Part shown: positions 38,389-47,376 of the stretch, piece after piece
How positions within the stretch are numbered: position 1 is the first letter of the stretch
Layout: every line of letters begins with the position of its first letter
The notes under the pieces: model-generated
Told to the model about the DNA's origin: nothing
Seen by the model: only the letters and a program-made list of their open reading frames with translations
The model's database searches: none
Translations under genes and position numbers: made by a program
Assembly: GCA_947492375.1 (NCBI GenBank)
Contig: CANLMI010000002.1
Coordinates: 1,055,529-1,119,528 of the forward strand
Length of the DNA stretch: 64,000 nt
Direction: 5' to 3'
Source: an uncultured Kordiimonas sp.
Lineage (GTDB): Bacteria > Pseudomonadota > Alphaproteobacteria > Sphingomonadales > Kordiimonadaceae

Positions 38389-38435
38389 AGTTGAATAAAG
38401 TTTCTTTCTTTTAATCTTGGAAACTTTATTCAACT
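38389..38435. repeat. Perfect 16-bp inverted repeat downstream of acnA
   Basis: AGTTGAATAAAGTTTC (38389-38404) is the exact reverse complement of GAAACTTTATTCAACT (38420-38435), separated by 15 nt. It starts 18 bp after the acnA stop. No U-run follows on the acnA side, so it is not a standard terminator; a 3'-end RNA stabilising stem or a protein site is possible. Confidence 0.7.
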
Positions 38436-38452
38436 GGTCCTTGAGAAAAATA

Positions 38453-41140
38453 TTACCTGTCATCTGCGAGGCGGCGAAGTACATAATGTAATATACCCCC
38501 GTTTTCATAATATTGAACCTCGTTCTCGGTATCAATGCGGCAGAGAGTGATGATGTTTTTTGAAGAGCCATCAGAATAATGAATAGTAACATTTACGTCT
38601 TGGCGTGGGTCAATATTACCTTCGATTCCTGTAATATCAAAAGTCTCCGTTCCGGTTAAACCGAGGCTTTCTCTGTTATCGCCATTTTTAAATTGCAGAG
38701 GTAAGACCCCCATCCCAACAAGATTAGATCGGTGGATACGCTCAAAACTTTCGACGAGAACAGCCTTGACGCCCAGTAAGTTCGTTCCTTTTGCTGCCCA
38801 GTCTCTTGACGAACCAGTACCGTACTCTTTACCGCCAATCACTACTAATGGAATTTGAGCTTCTTGATATTGCATGGAGGCATCATAGATGCTCATCACT
38901 TCGCCAGATGGTTGGTGCGCTGTCCAGCCGCCTTCGGTACCTGGCGCCATTAGATTGCGCAGGCGTACATTGGCAAATGTACCACGCATCATGACCTCGT
39001 GATTACCGCGGCGTGATCCATATGAATTAAAGTCAACACGTTGTACGCCTTTTTCCTGAAGGTATTTACCGGCAGGGCTGTCGGCTTTAATGGCACCAGC
39101 AGGGCTTATATGGTCTGTTGTGATGCTATCACCGAGGAGCGCGAGTGGGCGTGCCCCCATTATGTTAGCGGTTGCCGCAACAGCATGGCTCATGCCTTGA
39201 AAGTATGGAGGGTGCTGGATATAGGTGCTTTTTTCATTCCAATCATATGTTTTGCCCTCGGATACGGGAACGGCCTGCCATTCAGGAGTGCCGTCAAATA
39301 CATTTGCGTACCGATCAATGAACATTTCACGGCTCAGGCTGGCATTTATTGCCTCCTGAATTTCCTGATTGGTTGGCCATAAGTCTTTTAAATAAATATC
39401 TGTTCCATTTTGGTCCTGACCGAGTGGTTCAGTGGTGATATCAACTTTCATGGAACCAGCGATCGCGAAAGCAACCACAAGCGGGGGCGAAGCGAGATAG
39501 GATGCTTTCAGGTCTTGGCTTACGCGACCTTCAAAGTTTCTGTTGCCGGAAAGCACGCTTGCACAAACAAGATCATTATCATTGATTGTCTTTGAAATGG
39601 GTGCCGCCAAAGGCCCGGAGTTGCCGATACACGTCGTGCAGCCGTATCCAACCAGATTGAAACCTAGTGCGTCGAGGTGCTCAGTTAGGCCAGCGCGGTC
39701 AAGATAATCAGTTACAACCTGTGAGCCGGGTGCAAGCGACGTTTTGACCCATGGCTGTGAATTCAGTCCAAGTTCGTTCGCTTTTTTTGCAACCAAGCCT
39801 GCCGCAATGAGAACGCTGGGGTTTGATGTGTTGGTGCAGCTTGTGATTGCGGCGATACAAATATCACCGTGGGTTAATTTATACTCTGCATCTTCAACGC
39901 TATAGTCATTTAGGTCGTCTCTTTTACCTGCTTTTGTAAGAACATCATTAATGAAGGCATTTTTTGCGTTATCAAGATCAACACGGTCTTGTGGTCGACT
40001 TGGACCCGCAAGAGCTGCTTTGACAGTTGTGATGTCAAGCTCAAGCGTTGTTGTGTAAACCGGGTCTACGCTATTTGTGTCACGCCACATCCCTTGTTCT
40101 TGGGCATAGGCTCTTACAAGATCAACAGTTGTTTGGTCACGTCCAGTGAACGCCATATAATCCAGCGTTTGTTGAGATACTGGGAAAAAGCCACATGTTG
40201 CACCGTATTCGGGCGCCATGTTTGCGATTGTCGCTTGATCTGCGAGCGTTAGTTCGTCAAGCCCGTCACCGTAAAACTCAACAAATTTTCCAACCACACC
40301 CAGTTCGCGGAGCATTTCAACGACACGGAGCACAAGGTCGGTTGCTGTAATACCTTCATTTAATTTACCGGTAAGCTTAAAGCCTACCACTTCAGGGATA
40401 AGCATTGAAACCGGCTGGCCGAGCATTGCGGCCTCTGCCTCAATTCCACCAACACCCCACCCAAGAACGGCAAGCCCATTAATCATGGTTGTGTGGCTGT
40501 CTGTACCAACGCAAGTGTCAGGATATGCGATGGTGCGGCCATCTTGTTCATTGGTCCAGACAGTATTAGCGATATATTCCAGATTAACCTGATGGCAGAT
40601 ACCCGTACCCGGTGGAACAGCATTAAAGTTATCCAGGCTATTTTGACCCCATTTCAAAAATTCATATCGCTCTGCATTACGTTCCATTTCAAGGTCAACA
40701 TTTTGCTTAAATGCGTGCTCAGTTCCAAATTTATCAACCATAACTGAGTGGTCGATCACAAGGTCGCACTGTGCAAGTGGGTTAATGAGCTCAGGGTCGC
40801 CGCCCAGTTCAGCCATTGCTGACCGCATTGCTGCCAAGTCTACAACAGCCGGAACGCCAGTAAAGTCCTGCATTAAAACACGTGCTGGGCGATAGGCAAT
40901 CTCATTCGAAGAACGTTGTTCTTTTTGCCAGTCAGCTATTGCCTTAATGTCCTCGGTTGTAACGCTTTCAGCGTCTTCAAACCGGAGTAGGTTTTCAAGT
41001 AAAACCTTTAATGTATATGGAAGACGGGAAATATCACCAATGCTGTTTTCTGCGGCTTTTAGGCTGAAATAATCATACTCAGTGTCGCCAACATTAAGGG
41101 TACGGCGTGTGTTTAACGTATCTTTTGGCAGTGATGACAT
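38453..41140 (-). CDS. acnA: Aconitate hydratase A
   Basis: 895 aa, the AcnA/IRP1-type enzyme that interconverts citrate and isocitrate. The 4Fe-4S ligands are in [18 protein letters not shown] and [14 protein letters not shown]. Other segments: [84 protein letters not shown] and [24 protein letters not shown]. Normal length. A GGAAGG ribosome site precedes ATG 41140. It is a single-gene unit. Confidence 0.98.
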   Translation of the reverse strand: MSSLPKDTLNTRRTLNVGDTEYDYFSLKAAENSIGDISRLPYTLKVLLENLLRFEDAESVTTEDIKAIADWQKEQRSSNEIAYRPARVLMQDFTGVPAVVDLAAMRSAMAELGGDPELINPLAQCDLVIDHSVMVDKFGTEHAFKQNVDLEMERNAERYEFLKWGQNSLDNFNAVPPGTGICHQVNLEYIANTVWTNEQDGRTIAYPDTCVGTDSHTTMINGLAVLGWGVGGIEAEAAMLGQPVSMLIPEVVGFKLTGKLNEGITATDLVLRVVEMLRELGVVGKFVEFYGDGLDELTLADQATIANMAPEYGATCGFFPVSQQTLDYMAFTGRDQTTVDLVRAYAQEQGMWRDTNSVDPVYTTTLELDITTVKAALAGPSRPQDRVDLDNAKNAFINDVLTKAGKRDDLNDYSVEDAEYKLTHGDICIAAITSCTNTSNPSVLIAAGLVAKKANELGLNSQPWVKTSLAPGSQVVTDYLDRAGLTEHLDALGFNLVGYGCTTCIGNSGPLAAPISKTINDNDLVCASVLSGNRNFEGRVSQDLKASYLASPPLVVAFAIAGSMKVDITTEPLGQDQNGTDIYLKDLWPTNQEIQEAINASLSREMFIDRYANVFDGTPEWQAVPVSEGKTYDWNEKSTYIQHPPYFQGMSHAVAATANIMGARPLALLGDSITTDHISPAGAIKADSPAGKYLQEKGVQRVDFNSYGSRRGNHEVMMRGTFANVRLRNLMAPGTEGGWTAHQPSGEVMSIYDASMQYQEAQIPLVVIGGKEYGTGSSRDWAAKGTNLLGVKAVLVESFERIHRSNLVGMGVLPLQFKNGDNRESLGLTGTETFDITGIEGNIDPRQDVNVTIHYSDGSSKNIITLCRIDTENEVQYYENGGILHYVLRRLADDR

Positions 41141-41327
41141 AAAAAGGCCTTCCTAGGATAAAGGGGGTACAGGGCTGTGCGCTCTAAGTGTTTACCCGAA
41201 GCGAGTGTTCTGACAATTCTTATCGCGTAGAGCATGTCGAATTGCAACAAAGAGTCCTTTTTTTGATCACATTCTTGCCAAATTACGTAGCGATGTTGGT
41301 TCCATAAAAATGAAATGGGAGCGAACC

Positions 41328-41435
41328 ATGATTGATATGACGGCAGCAGAATTGGTGACAACTATCTTACTCGGGACAATAGCCATAGGTGGGCTAGTTT
41401 TTAGTAAGTACCAATATAAAAAGCTATTTTATTAA
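41328..41435 (+). CDS. 35-aa single-span membrane microprotein
   Basis: Found by reading: ATG 41328 is preceded by GGGAG at 6-nt spacing. The product starts MIDMTAAELVTTILLG, continues with a hydrophobic helix (about residues 9-25), and ends SKYQYKKLFY, giving an N-out/C-in-like pattern with a positive tail. It lies divergent from acnA and 100 bp before another small membrane protein. I do not recognise it; it may be a small regulatory or complex-associated subunit. Confidence 0.55.
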   Translation: MIDMTAAELVTTILLGTIAIGGLVFSKYQYKKLFY

Positions 41436-41535
41436 AATTTTAGTGATTTGTATTTTACAGTCATCAATAGATAAAGAGCTGAAGGGCTTTAAGACCCTAA
41501 GGCATCAGGCAATCTTTTACTAATTGAGACTAATA

Positions 41536-41793
41536 ATGATTTATTTAATACCGTTTTTTTGTTTAATACTGGCATCAGTATTTTGTCTATATCTGCATTT
41601 TTCACTGTTGATGGAAGACGATGCGCCGTGGTTACATCAGAATAACCTAAGACTATCGAGCATGAGCCGTATTGTTATGCTATTTCAATCATTTAAAGGC
41701 ACCATGATTGAAAAGCTTATCAGGTTAAAACCAAAATTTGACACGCGAAAGAAACACCCAGCTTATCAGGGGTTGTCTTCAAGTATCGCATAA
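41536..41793 (+). CDS. Small membrane protein of unknown function (85 aa)
   Basis: One hydrophobic segment (IYLIPFFCLILASVFCLYLHFSLL, residues 2-25) followed by an amphipathic, basic C-terminal part (MEDDAPWLHQNN, FKGTMIEKLIRLKPKFDTRKKHP). ATG 41536 is chosen; a TTG four codons earlier is the frame limit. The upstream ribosome site is poor (GAG at about 8 nt). A nested hairpin follows at 41807. No known family is recognised. Confidence 0.5.
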   Translation: MIYLIPFFCLILASVFCLYLHFSLLMEDDAPWLHQNNLRLSSMSRIVMLFQSFKGTMIEKLIRLKPKFDTRKKHPAYQGLSSSIA

Positions 41794-41806
41794 TAATTTA
41801 TAAAGA

Positions 41807-41839
41807 ATCTGCGCTACTTTAGCGCTTTGTGACGCAGAT
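41807..41839. terminator. Hairpin between convergent small gene and bolA
   Basis: ATCTGCG (41807-41813) pairs with CGCAGAT (41833-41839); inside, GCGCTA-CTT-TAGCGC offers an alternative perfect stem followed by TTTG. It sits between the convergent 41536 gene and bolA and probably terminates one or both. Confidence 0.5.
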
Positions 41840-41844
41840 ACTGA

Positions 41845-42114
41845 TTATTCGTTTGGTGTTTTTGTTTCCATTGAAAGGGCATGAATTGGCCCTTTCAATT
41901 CGTCCTTAAGAGCATGCATGACAAGTCGCTGCCGTGCTACTCTGCTCTTTCCTTCAAATATATTACTTTTTATGATCACATGAAAATGGCTTTCGCCTCC
42001 ATCACGGTAACCAGTGTGGCCTCTGTGTTTTTCTGATTCGTCAAGGACTTCCAGATGTGTTGGCTGAAGCGCTTCCTTAAGTTTTGTTTCAATTATTTCA
42101 GCAACGCGTGCCAT
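41845..42114 (-). CDS. BolA family protein
   Basis: 89 aa. VAEIIETKLKEALQPTHLEVLDESEKHRGHTG at the start, FHVIIKSNIFEGKSRVARQRLVMHAL, and IHALSMETKTP at the end match BolA, including the conserved FxGxxRVxRxR-type helix. The monothiol glutaredoxin-BolA system handles Fe-S clusters and iron signalling. It is divergent from cobS, as in many Alphaproteobacteria. Confidence 0.93.
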   Translation of the reverse strand: MARVAEIIETKLKEALQPTHLEVLDESEKHRGHTGYRDGGESHFHVIIKSNIFEGKSRVARQRLVMHALKDELKGPIHALSMETKTPNE

Positions 42115-42263
42115 ATCAGTATCTCCCGAATATTAGGGTTTCGTAGCGACTATAAATATAGAAAGCGCTAAAAAACCAAACTGGCTATTGACCATAAGCG
42201 TATGAAGGTCCAACAATCACTGCTAAATTGACGATTTCAAATCAATTGACAAGAGGAATTCCT

Positions 42264-43259
42264 ATGACCGCACCTGCGGCAGAAAAAATAGCGGGCATTT
42301 CAATGCCTGATGCAACAGTAAATGTAAGAGATACATTTGGCATTGATATTGACATGCAAGTACCTGCCTTTGCAGCACCAACAGAGCATGTCCCGGATAT
42401 TGATCCCGCGTATGTCTTTGATCATGATACAACTCTTGCGGTACTCATGGGCTTTGCTCATAACCGCCGTGTAATGATCCAGGGGTATCATGGTACGGGT
42501 AAGTCAACACATATCGAACAGGTTGCTGCGCGGCTTAATTGGCCAACAGTTCGGGTCAACCTTGATAGCCATATCAGCCGAATCGATCTTGTTGGTAAAG
42601 ATGCGATTGTTTTGAAAGATGGTAAGCAGGTTACTGAATTTAAAGAAGGGATTCTTCCTTGGGCGCTGCAAAGCCCGACGGCAATTGTTTTCGATGAATA
42701 TGATGCTGGCCGCCCTGACGTAATGTTTGTGATCCAGCGTATACTTGAAATTGAAGGTAAGTTGACGCTTCTTGATCAGAACCGTGTCATTCACCCGCAT
42801 CCTGCATTTCGTATTTTTGCCACGGCAAATACTGTGGGTCTTGGTGATACAACAGGCCTTTATCACGGCACGCAGCAGATTAACCAAGGCCAGATGGACC
42901 GTTGGAATATTGTTGCAACATTAAATTATTTATCCCACGAAACGGAAAGTAAGATCATTGTAGCAAAAGAGCCTGAATATGACACTGAAGAAGGCCAGAA
43001 AACAATTGCGCAGATGGTGCATGTTGCGGACATGTCGCGAACCGGTTTTATGGCAGGTGATATTTCAACCGTTATGAGCCCGCGTACCGTTTTATCCTGG
43101 GCGCAGAATGCACGTATAATTGGTGATGTTGGATTTGCTTTCAGGTTAACATTTCTGAACAAGTGTGATGAGGCAGAGCGCCCTGTTGTTGCTGAATATT
43201 TTCAGCGTGCTTTTGGCAAGGATTTACCTGAATCTGCTGCAAATAGCTTAACCGCTTAA
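42264..43259 (+). CDS. cobS: CobS: AAA+ cobaltochelatase subunit
   Basis: 331 aa MoxR-type AAA+ ATPase. Walker A is GYHGTGKST, Walker [20 protein letters not shown], and the sensor region [32 protein letters not shown] is the CobS signature. It forms a ring with CobT that drives cobalt insertion by CobN in aerobic cobalamin synthesis. ATG 42264 has AGGA at 7-nt spacing; the frame opens 36 bp earlier. CobN is not nearby. Confidence 0.93.
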   Translation: MTAPAAEKIAGISMPDATVNVRDTFGIDIDMQVPAFAAPTEHVPDIDPAYVFDHDTTLAVLMGFAHNRRVMIQGYHGTGKSTHIEQVAARLNWPTVRVNLDSHISRIDLVGKDAIVLKDGKQVTEFKEGILPWALQSPTAIVFDEYDAGRPDVMFVIQRILEIEGKLTLLDQNRVIHPHPAFRIFATANTVGLGDTTGLYHGTQQINQGQMDRWNIVATLNYLSHETESKIIVAKEPEYDTEEGQKTIAQMVHVADMSRTGFMAGDISTVMSPRTVLSWAQNARIIGDVGFAFRLTFLNKCDEAERPVVAEYFQRAFGKDLPESAANSLTA

Positions 43260-43294
43260 TCAAGTATTTGCACTGCCATGTGTCAGGAATGAAT

Positions 43295-45169
43295 ATGACC
43301 GATAAAAATGGTCAGAAGGATAAAGAAAGTTTTACGAATGCGGTGGCCGCAGCCACGCGTGCCATTACGGCTGATCGTGATTTAGAGGTAACTTTTACCG
43401 CTGATGTTTCCGGCCTTGCTGCTAATCAAATTCGGTTGGCGCATTTACCGCACAAGCCAAATACTCGTGACATTGCTGAACTGCGTGGTCAGGCTGATAC
43501 GCTTGCGTTACGGCATCGCTATCACAATAGCACCTTGCACCGGAAACTTGCGCCCGGTGGTACGCTTGCACGTGATATCTATGATGCCGTTGAGGAGGCC
43601 CGCGTCGAGGCTATTGGCGCTCGGCAAATGGATGGCATCAAAAATAACCTCAGGACACTGGTTGAAAAACGTATCTCAGAATCCGGCATCAATCGGCCTG
43701 AGGCCGAAGAGCGCACACGGTTATCAGCGGTATTGGGGCTTTTGGTACGCGAACGCCTGACAGGCGAGCAGGTACCAGACAGTGCCTTAAGTGTTGTCGA
43801 AAGCCAGCGGAAGTGGATCGAAGACAGTATCGGCCATTTCCTCGATCAACTTGAAGATAAAATTGATGACCAAAAGGCTCTTTCTATCATTAGCCGAACA
43901 ATCATTGAAACCTTGATTGGCAACGAACCGGGTAATGAACTTGAAAGTGAAGATGAAAACGAATCCGATGATGCTCAGGGCGATGCACCGCAAACTCCTG
44001 AGGGCGAGCCGGACAGCGACGAAGGCGGTGATGATGAGGCTGACGGTGCTGATGGCGGCGAATCAAGTGATGGACCCGATGCAGAGGACGAAAATAGCAG
44101 CGAAACCGCTGTAGATGACCTTGATGACACTGAGGCCGAAGCGGGTGAAGGCAAACAAGAGGGCACAACACCTTGGCGTCCAAATCGGCCTATGGATCAG
44201 ATGCCCAATACGCCGTTTTATCAAACCTTTACGGAAGAGTTTGATGAAATTGTGCGCGCAGAAGAGCTTTGCGACACTGAAGAACTTGATCGTTTGCGCA
44301 AATATCTTGATCAGCAAATGGCGCATCTATCAGGCGCGGTTTCCAAGCTTGCTAACCGCTTGCAACGCAGACTATTGGCACAGCAACGCCGCCATTGGAA
44401 CTTTGATCTTGAAGAAGGTGTTCTTGATGCCGGACGACTTTCGCGGGTTGTCACAAATCCGATGTATCCTTTATCTTACAAACTGGAATCAGACACAGAT
44501 TTCAAAGATACAGTCGTGACACTTCTTTTGGATAATTCAGGCTCAATGCGGGGGCGCCCTATTTCGATCGCTGCGATTTCAGCGGATATTCTTGCGCGCA
44601 CGTTAGAACGGTGCGGTGTGAAGGTTGAGATCCTTGGGTTTACAACCAAAGCATGGAAGGGTGGCCTCTCAAGAGATCAATGGTTACAGGCAGGCAGGCC
44701 AAAAGGGCCTGGTCGGTTGAATGACCTTCGTCATATTGTATATAAAACCGCGGATAACCCGTGGCGCCGTGCGCGCCGTAATCTTGGCCTAATGATGCGG
44801 GAAGGGTTGCTTAAAGAGAATATCGATGGTGAGGCATTGCTATGGGCGCACCAGCGCCTTATTGCACGCCCTGAAGAGCGCCGAATTTTGATGGTTATTT
44901 CAGACGGTGCACCAGTTGATGATAGTACATTATCGGTTAATACAGGGACGTATCTCGAAAATCATCTGAGACAAGTTATTGATTGGATTGAAAAGCGTTC
45001 GCCTGTAGAGTTAATCGCCATTGGCATCGGCCATGATGTAACGCGTTATTATGAGCGTGCGGTAACTATTTTAGATGCTGAGCAATTGGGCGGTGCGATG
45101 ACAGATCAACTTGCTGAACTATTTGAAGAAGAATTCAGGCCACAAAAAAGAGCGGGGCGTGACAGATAG
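43295..45169 (+). CDS. cobT: CobT: cobaltochelatase VWA subunit
   Basis: 624 aa. The N-terminal helical domain ([54 protein letters not shown]) is followed by a strongly acidic linker of about 90 residues (Asp/Glu-rich, residues 215-300) and a C-terminal VWA domain with MIDAS motif [13 protein letters not shown], then [13 protein letters not shown] and [15 protein letters not shown]. It partners CobS. ATG 43295 is set by AGGA at 6-nt spacing. The gap after cobS is 35 bp, so they are co-transcribed. Confidence 0.94.
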   Translation: MTDKNGQKDKESFTNAVAAATRAITADRDLEVTFTADVSGLAANQIRLAHLPHKPNTRDIAELRGQADTLALRHRYHNSTLHRKLAPGGTLARDIYDAVEEARVEAIGARQMDGIKNNLRTLVEKRISESGINRPEAEERTRLSAVLGLLVRERLTGEQVPDSALSVVESQRKWIEDSIGHFLDQLEDKIDDQKALSIISRTIIETLIGNEPGNELESEDENESDDAQGDAPQTPEGEPDSDEGGDDEADGADGGESSDGPDAEDENSSETAVDDLDDTEAEAGEGKQEGTTPWRPNRPMDQMPNTPFYQTFTEEFDEIVRAEELCDTEELDRLRKYLDQQMAHLSGAVSKLANRLQRRLLAQQRRHWNFDLEEGVLDAGRLSRVVTNPMYPLSYKLESDTDFKDTVVTLLLDNSGSMRGRPISIAAISADILARTLERCGVKVEILGFTTKAWKGGLSRDQWLQAGRPKGPGRLNDLRHIVYKTADNPWRRARRNLGLMMREGLLKENIDGEALLWAHQRLIARPEERRILMVISDGAPVDDSTLSVNTGTYLENHLRQVIDWIEKRSPVELIAIGIGHDVTRYYERAVTILDAEQLGGAMTDQLAELFEEEFRPQKRAGRDR

Positions 45170-45173
45170 CAAT

Positions 45174-46166
45174 ATGAAAAAAATTTTCCTTTTCCTAATT
45201 CTATTAAGCTCTCTTATTGCATCATTGGTATATGCTGAAGAGCCAGTTAAGCCAGCTTGGGACGGTCAAAAACATATTATTACTGCCACGCCGGTTTCCT
45301 TAAATGAAGATAACCTTCAGCAAATGACGGTCGGAAAACTGAAATTTGTTAAGGGCTGGGCACTAACAAGCGATCATGAGCAGTTTGGTGGCTTTTCTGC
45401 GCTCCGGATTTTTCAAGCCGAAGATAGTGATACATTTGAGTTTTTTTCAATCAGTGATATTGGCCTTTGGCTTCGTGCTGATTTTGATATGGATGCCAAG
45501 GCGCCATTTTCTAATGCAACACTTCGGTGGCAAGACCCCAAGTTTGAAGGCCGGGATACAAAAGAGAAGCAAGATTCTGAAAGCATTGTAAAGGTTGACG
45601 ATGGTTGGCTTGTAGGTTTTGAGCAAGACCACCGAATTTTACATGTTAGTGCACCGGCAATCGATACCAAGCGATCGCCGATCACTGATCAGATTGACTT
45701 CGCGGGTGTTGGTAAGAACGGCGGTGTTGAAGCCATGACATTAATGCCAAACGGTGAGGTGCTTGCTTTTATGGAGCACGGGCGTGACCGTGCTGGCAGA
45801 TACAAGGCATTTTTGGCAACAGAAACATCCTCGAAAAAGCTATATTTCAAGCCCGAACAAAACTTTCATGCAACGGATGCGACAACACTTAAAAATGGTG
45901 ATGTGCTGGTTATGACACGGTTTTTTTCGTTCCTTGACGGGGTTGCAGGGAAACTGGTGCGGATTAAAGCGGCGGATATTAAAGAAGGTGCAACACTGGT
46001 TGGTGAGGAGCTCGCGACATTCAGGCCACCACTAACGGTTGATAATATGGAAGGCCTGGATGTTGTTGAAACATCGGATGGTCGCACGTTTGTATTTATG
46101 CTGTCAGACGATAATTTCAATGCAGTGCAACGAACAATTTTGATGGCTTTTGAGCTCAAAGGTTAA
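45174..46166 (+). CDS. Esterase-like activity of phytase family protein (secreted)
   Basis: 330 aa, with a signal peptide (KKIFLFLILLSSLIASLVYAEE). The rest fits the phytase-like beta-propeller family: LTSDHEQFGGFSALRIF, DADFDMDAKAPFSNATL, NGGVEAMTLMPNGEVLAFMEHGRD, DNMEGLDVVETSDGRTFVFMLSDDNF. The Glu-Ala-Met-Thr and Asn-Met-Glu-Gly pieces are the most conserved. It starts 4 bp after cobT and lies next to rpmB. It is likely periplasmic; its substrate is unknown. Confidence 0.85.
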   Translation: MKKIFLFLILLSSLIASLVYAEEPVKPAWDGQKHIITATPVSLNEDNLQQMTVGKLKFVKGWALTSDHEQFGGFSALRIFQAEDSDTFEFFSISDIGLWLRADFDMDAKAPFSNATLRWQDPKFEGRDTKEKQDSESIVKVDDGWLVGFEQDHRILHVSAPAIDTKRSPITDQIDFAGVGKNGGVEAMTLMPNGEVLAFMEHGRDRAGRYKAFLATETSSKKLYFKPEQNFHATDATTLKNGDVLVMTRFFSFLDGVAGKLVRIKAADIKEGATLVGEELATFRPPLTVDNMEGLDVVETSDGRTFVFMLSDDNFNAVQRTILMAFELKG

Positions 46167-46218
46167 TCTGTAAATTTATCGCAGTAAAAAAATACTGAGC
46201 AGTAAAACTGCTCGGCAA

Positions 46219-46249
46219 TAAAAAACGCCAGCGAAAACCGCCAGCGTTT
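46219..46249 (-). terminator. Rho-independent terminator of rpmB
   Basis: On the minus strand AAACGCTGGCG pairs with CGCTGGCGTTT around GTTTT, giving 11 pairs of which two are G-U wobbles, followed by a T-run and TATT. On the plus strand those wobbles become A-C mismatches, so it should act mainly for rpmB. Confidence 0.8.
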
Positions 46250-46276
46250 CTCAAATTCTATATATAAAGCGTTTGC

Positions 46277-46567
46277 TTATTTTGCAGCAGCTTGTTTTTT
46301 CTTGATCTCTTTTTTGATCTTAAGTGCGTTTGCAGAAAGGTTTGCATCACGTGCTTTAAGAAGGAAACCGTCTAGACCATTATTGTGCTCAACGCTGCGC
46401 AGTGCGTGTGTAGACAGACGGAAGCTTACGGAGCGGCCAAGAGTTTCAGAGATAAGTGTCGCTTTAGTCAGGTTTGGTAAGAAACGGCGACGAGTTCTGT
46501 TGTTTGCGTGAGAGACGTTGTTACCAGTCATTACACGCTTACCAGTTAATTCGCATACACGAGCCAT
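46277..46567 (-). CDS. rpmB: 50S ribosomal protein L28
   Basis: 96 aa. [69 protein letters not shown] is the L28 pattern, with the longer C-terminal Lys/Ala tail seen in Alphaproteobacteria. It binds 23S rRNA in the large subunit. The C4 zinc motif of some L28 proteins is absent, with only one Cys. It has its own promoter and terminator. Confidence 0.97.
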   Translation of the reverse strand: MARVCELTGKRVMTGNNVSHANNRTRRRFLPNLTKATLISETLGRSVSFRLSTHALRSVEHNNGLDGFLLKARDANLSANALKIKKEIKKKQAAAK

Positions 46568-46659
46568 GATCGTTATCCTTGTTTTTTCTATCAGAGCGTT
46601 TAGCCCCGAGAATCTTTTTGATCGTTAATCTGCATCGCTTATTTGATTGCAGAACCGCG

Positions 46660-46688
46660 CGTATATGCGATTCGTGTGGATGGGTCAA
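46660..46688 (-). promoter_or_regulatory. Promoter of rpmB
   Basis: On the minus strand TTGACC (46688-46683) and TATACG (46665-46660) have a 17-bp spacer, about 92 bp before the rpmB start, leaving a leader of roughly 85 nt. Confidence 0.6.
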
Positions 46689-46727
46689 GGGGATTAAGCA
46701 AAGAATGGTATACATACAGCCGTATAA

Positions 46728-47207
46728 CTATTCAATTAGGTGATACCAATGTTCCTGGATGAATGAAATTTTTCCATCTTGAAATTTGAACATAGCAAGG
46801 CGCGGAGGTGCAACGATTAGGTTACCGTCTTTGTCATTATTTCGGGAAACAAACTCTACTGCTGCAACATTATGACCGTGGATTATTTTGTTGATCGTTG
46901 TCTTTGCGTCTATTGAATCTTGGTATCTGCCACTATTAACCCCTCTAAGAAATGCTGTCCGCCAAGTGTTTTTATCGAAGTCTGCTTCATACTGCGAATG
47001 AATATATTTTACGTTTTCATGCAGGCTATCTAGAAATAGTGTTACGTCTTGTTCTGTAGAACCGCGCATGGTTAATTTATCAAGTTTATGATAGTAAGAC
47101 TGGATTAATCTGGGTTGGCAATCATTCAGACAATCCTGTGCGTTTGCTGAAATCTTGGATGTTGAAAGCATTATTAAACCAAGAAACAGTATATGGTAAA
47201 AACGCAT
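46728..47207 (-). CDS. Secreted NTF2-like/SnoaL-fold protein
   Basis: 159 aa. A signal peptide (RFYHILFLGLIMLSTSKISANAQ) is followed by two Cys (CLNDC) and an NTF2-like domain: LIQSYYHKLDKLT, ENVKYIHSQYEADFDKNTWRTAFLRGVNSGRY, VAAVEFVSRNNDKDGNLIVAPPRLAMFKFQDGKISFIQEHWY. ATG 47207 opens on the signal peptide; the frame runs six codons further. The fold is inferred; it could be an enzyme or a binding protein. Divergent from the SUV3-like gene. Confidence 0.65.
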   Translation of the reverse strand: MRFYHILFLGLIMLSTSKISANAQDCLNDCQPRLIQSYYHKLDKLTMRGSTEQDVTLFLDSLHENVKYIHSQYEADFDKNTWRTAFLRGVNSGRYQDSIDAKTTINKIIHGHNVAAVEFVSRNNDKDGNLIVAPPRLAMFKFQDGKISFIQEHWYHLIE

Positions 47208-47376
47208 TTTATCCTCCCTGTTCATTAAGCCTGATGACCAAAATTAAGCGAATGCAAGTAAGCATGTAAATAATTTCGAGCCTTTCTAATCTAATTTTAT
47301 AGTTCAAGCTTGGTGTTAAAGACGGTAAGCTATATAGAGATAGACTTTCTATTAATGTTCTAAAGTGCATCTCTTT

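Noticed and set aside
43787-44326. Several long antisense ORFs inside cobT
   Set aside because: They are mirror frames of the acidic, repeat-like Asp/Glu codons of cobT and show low-complexity protein only.
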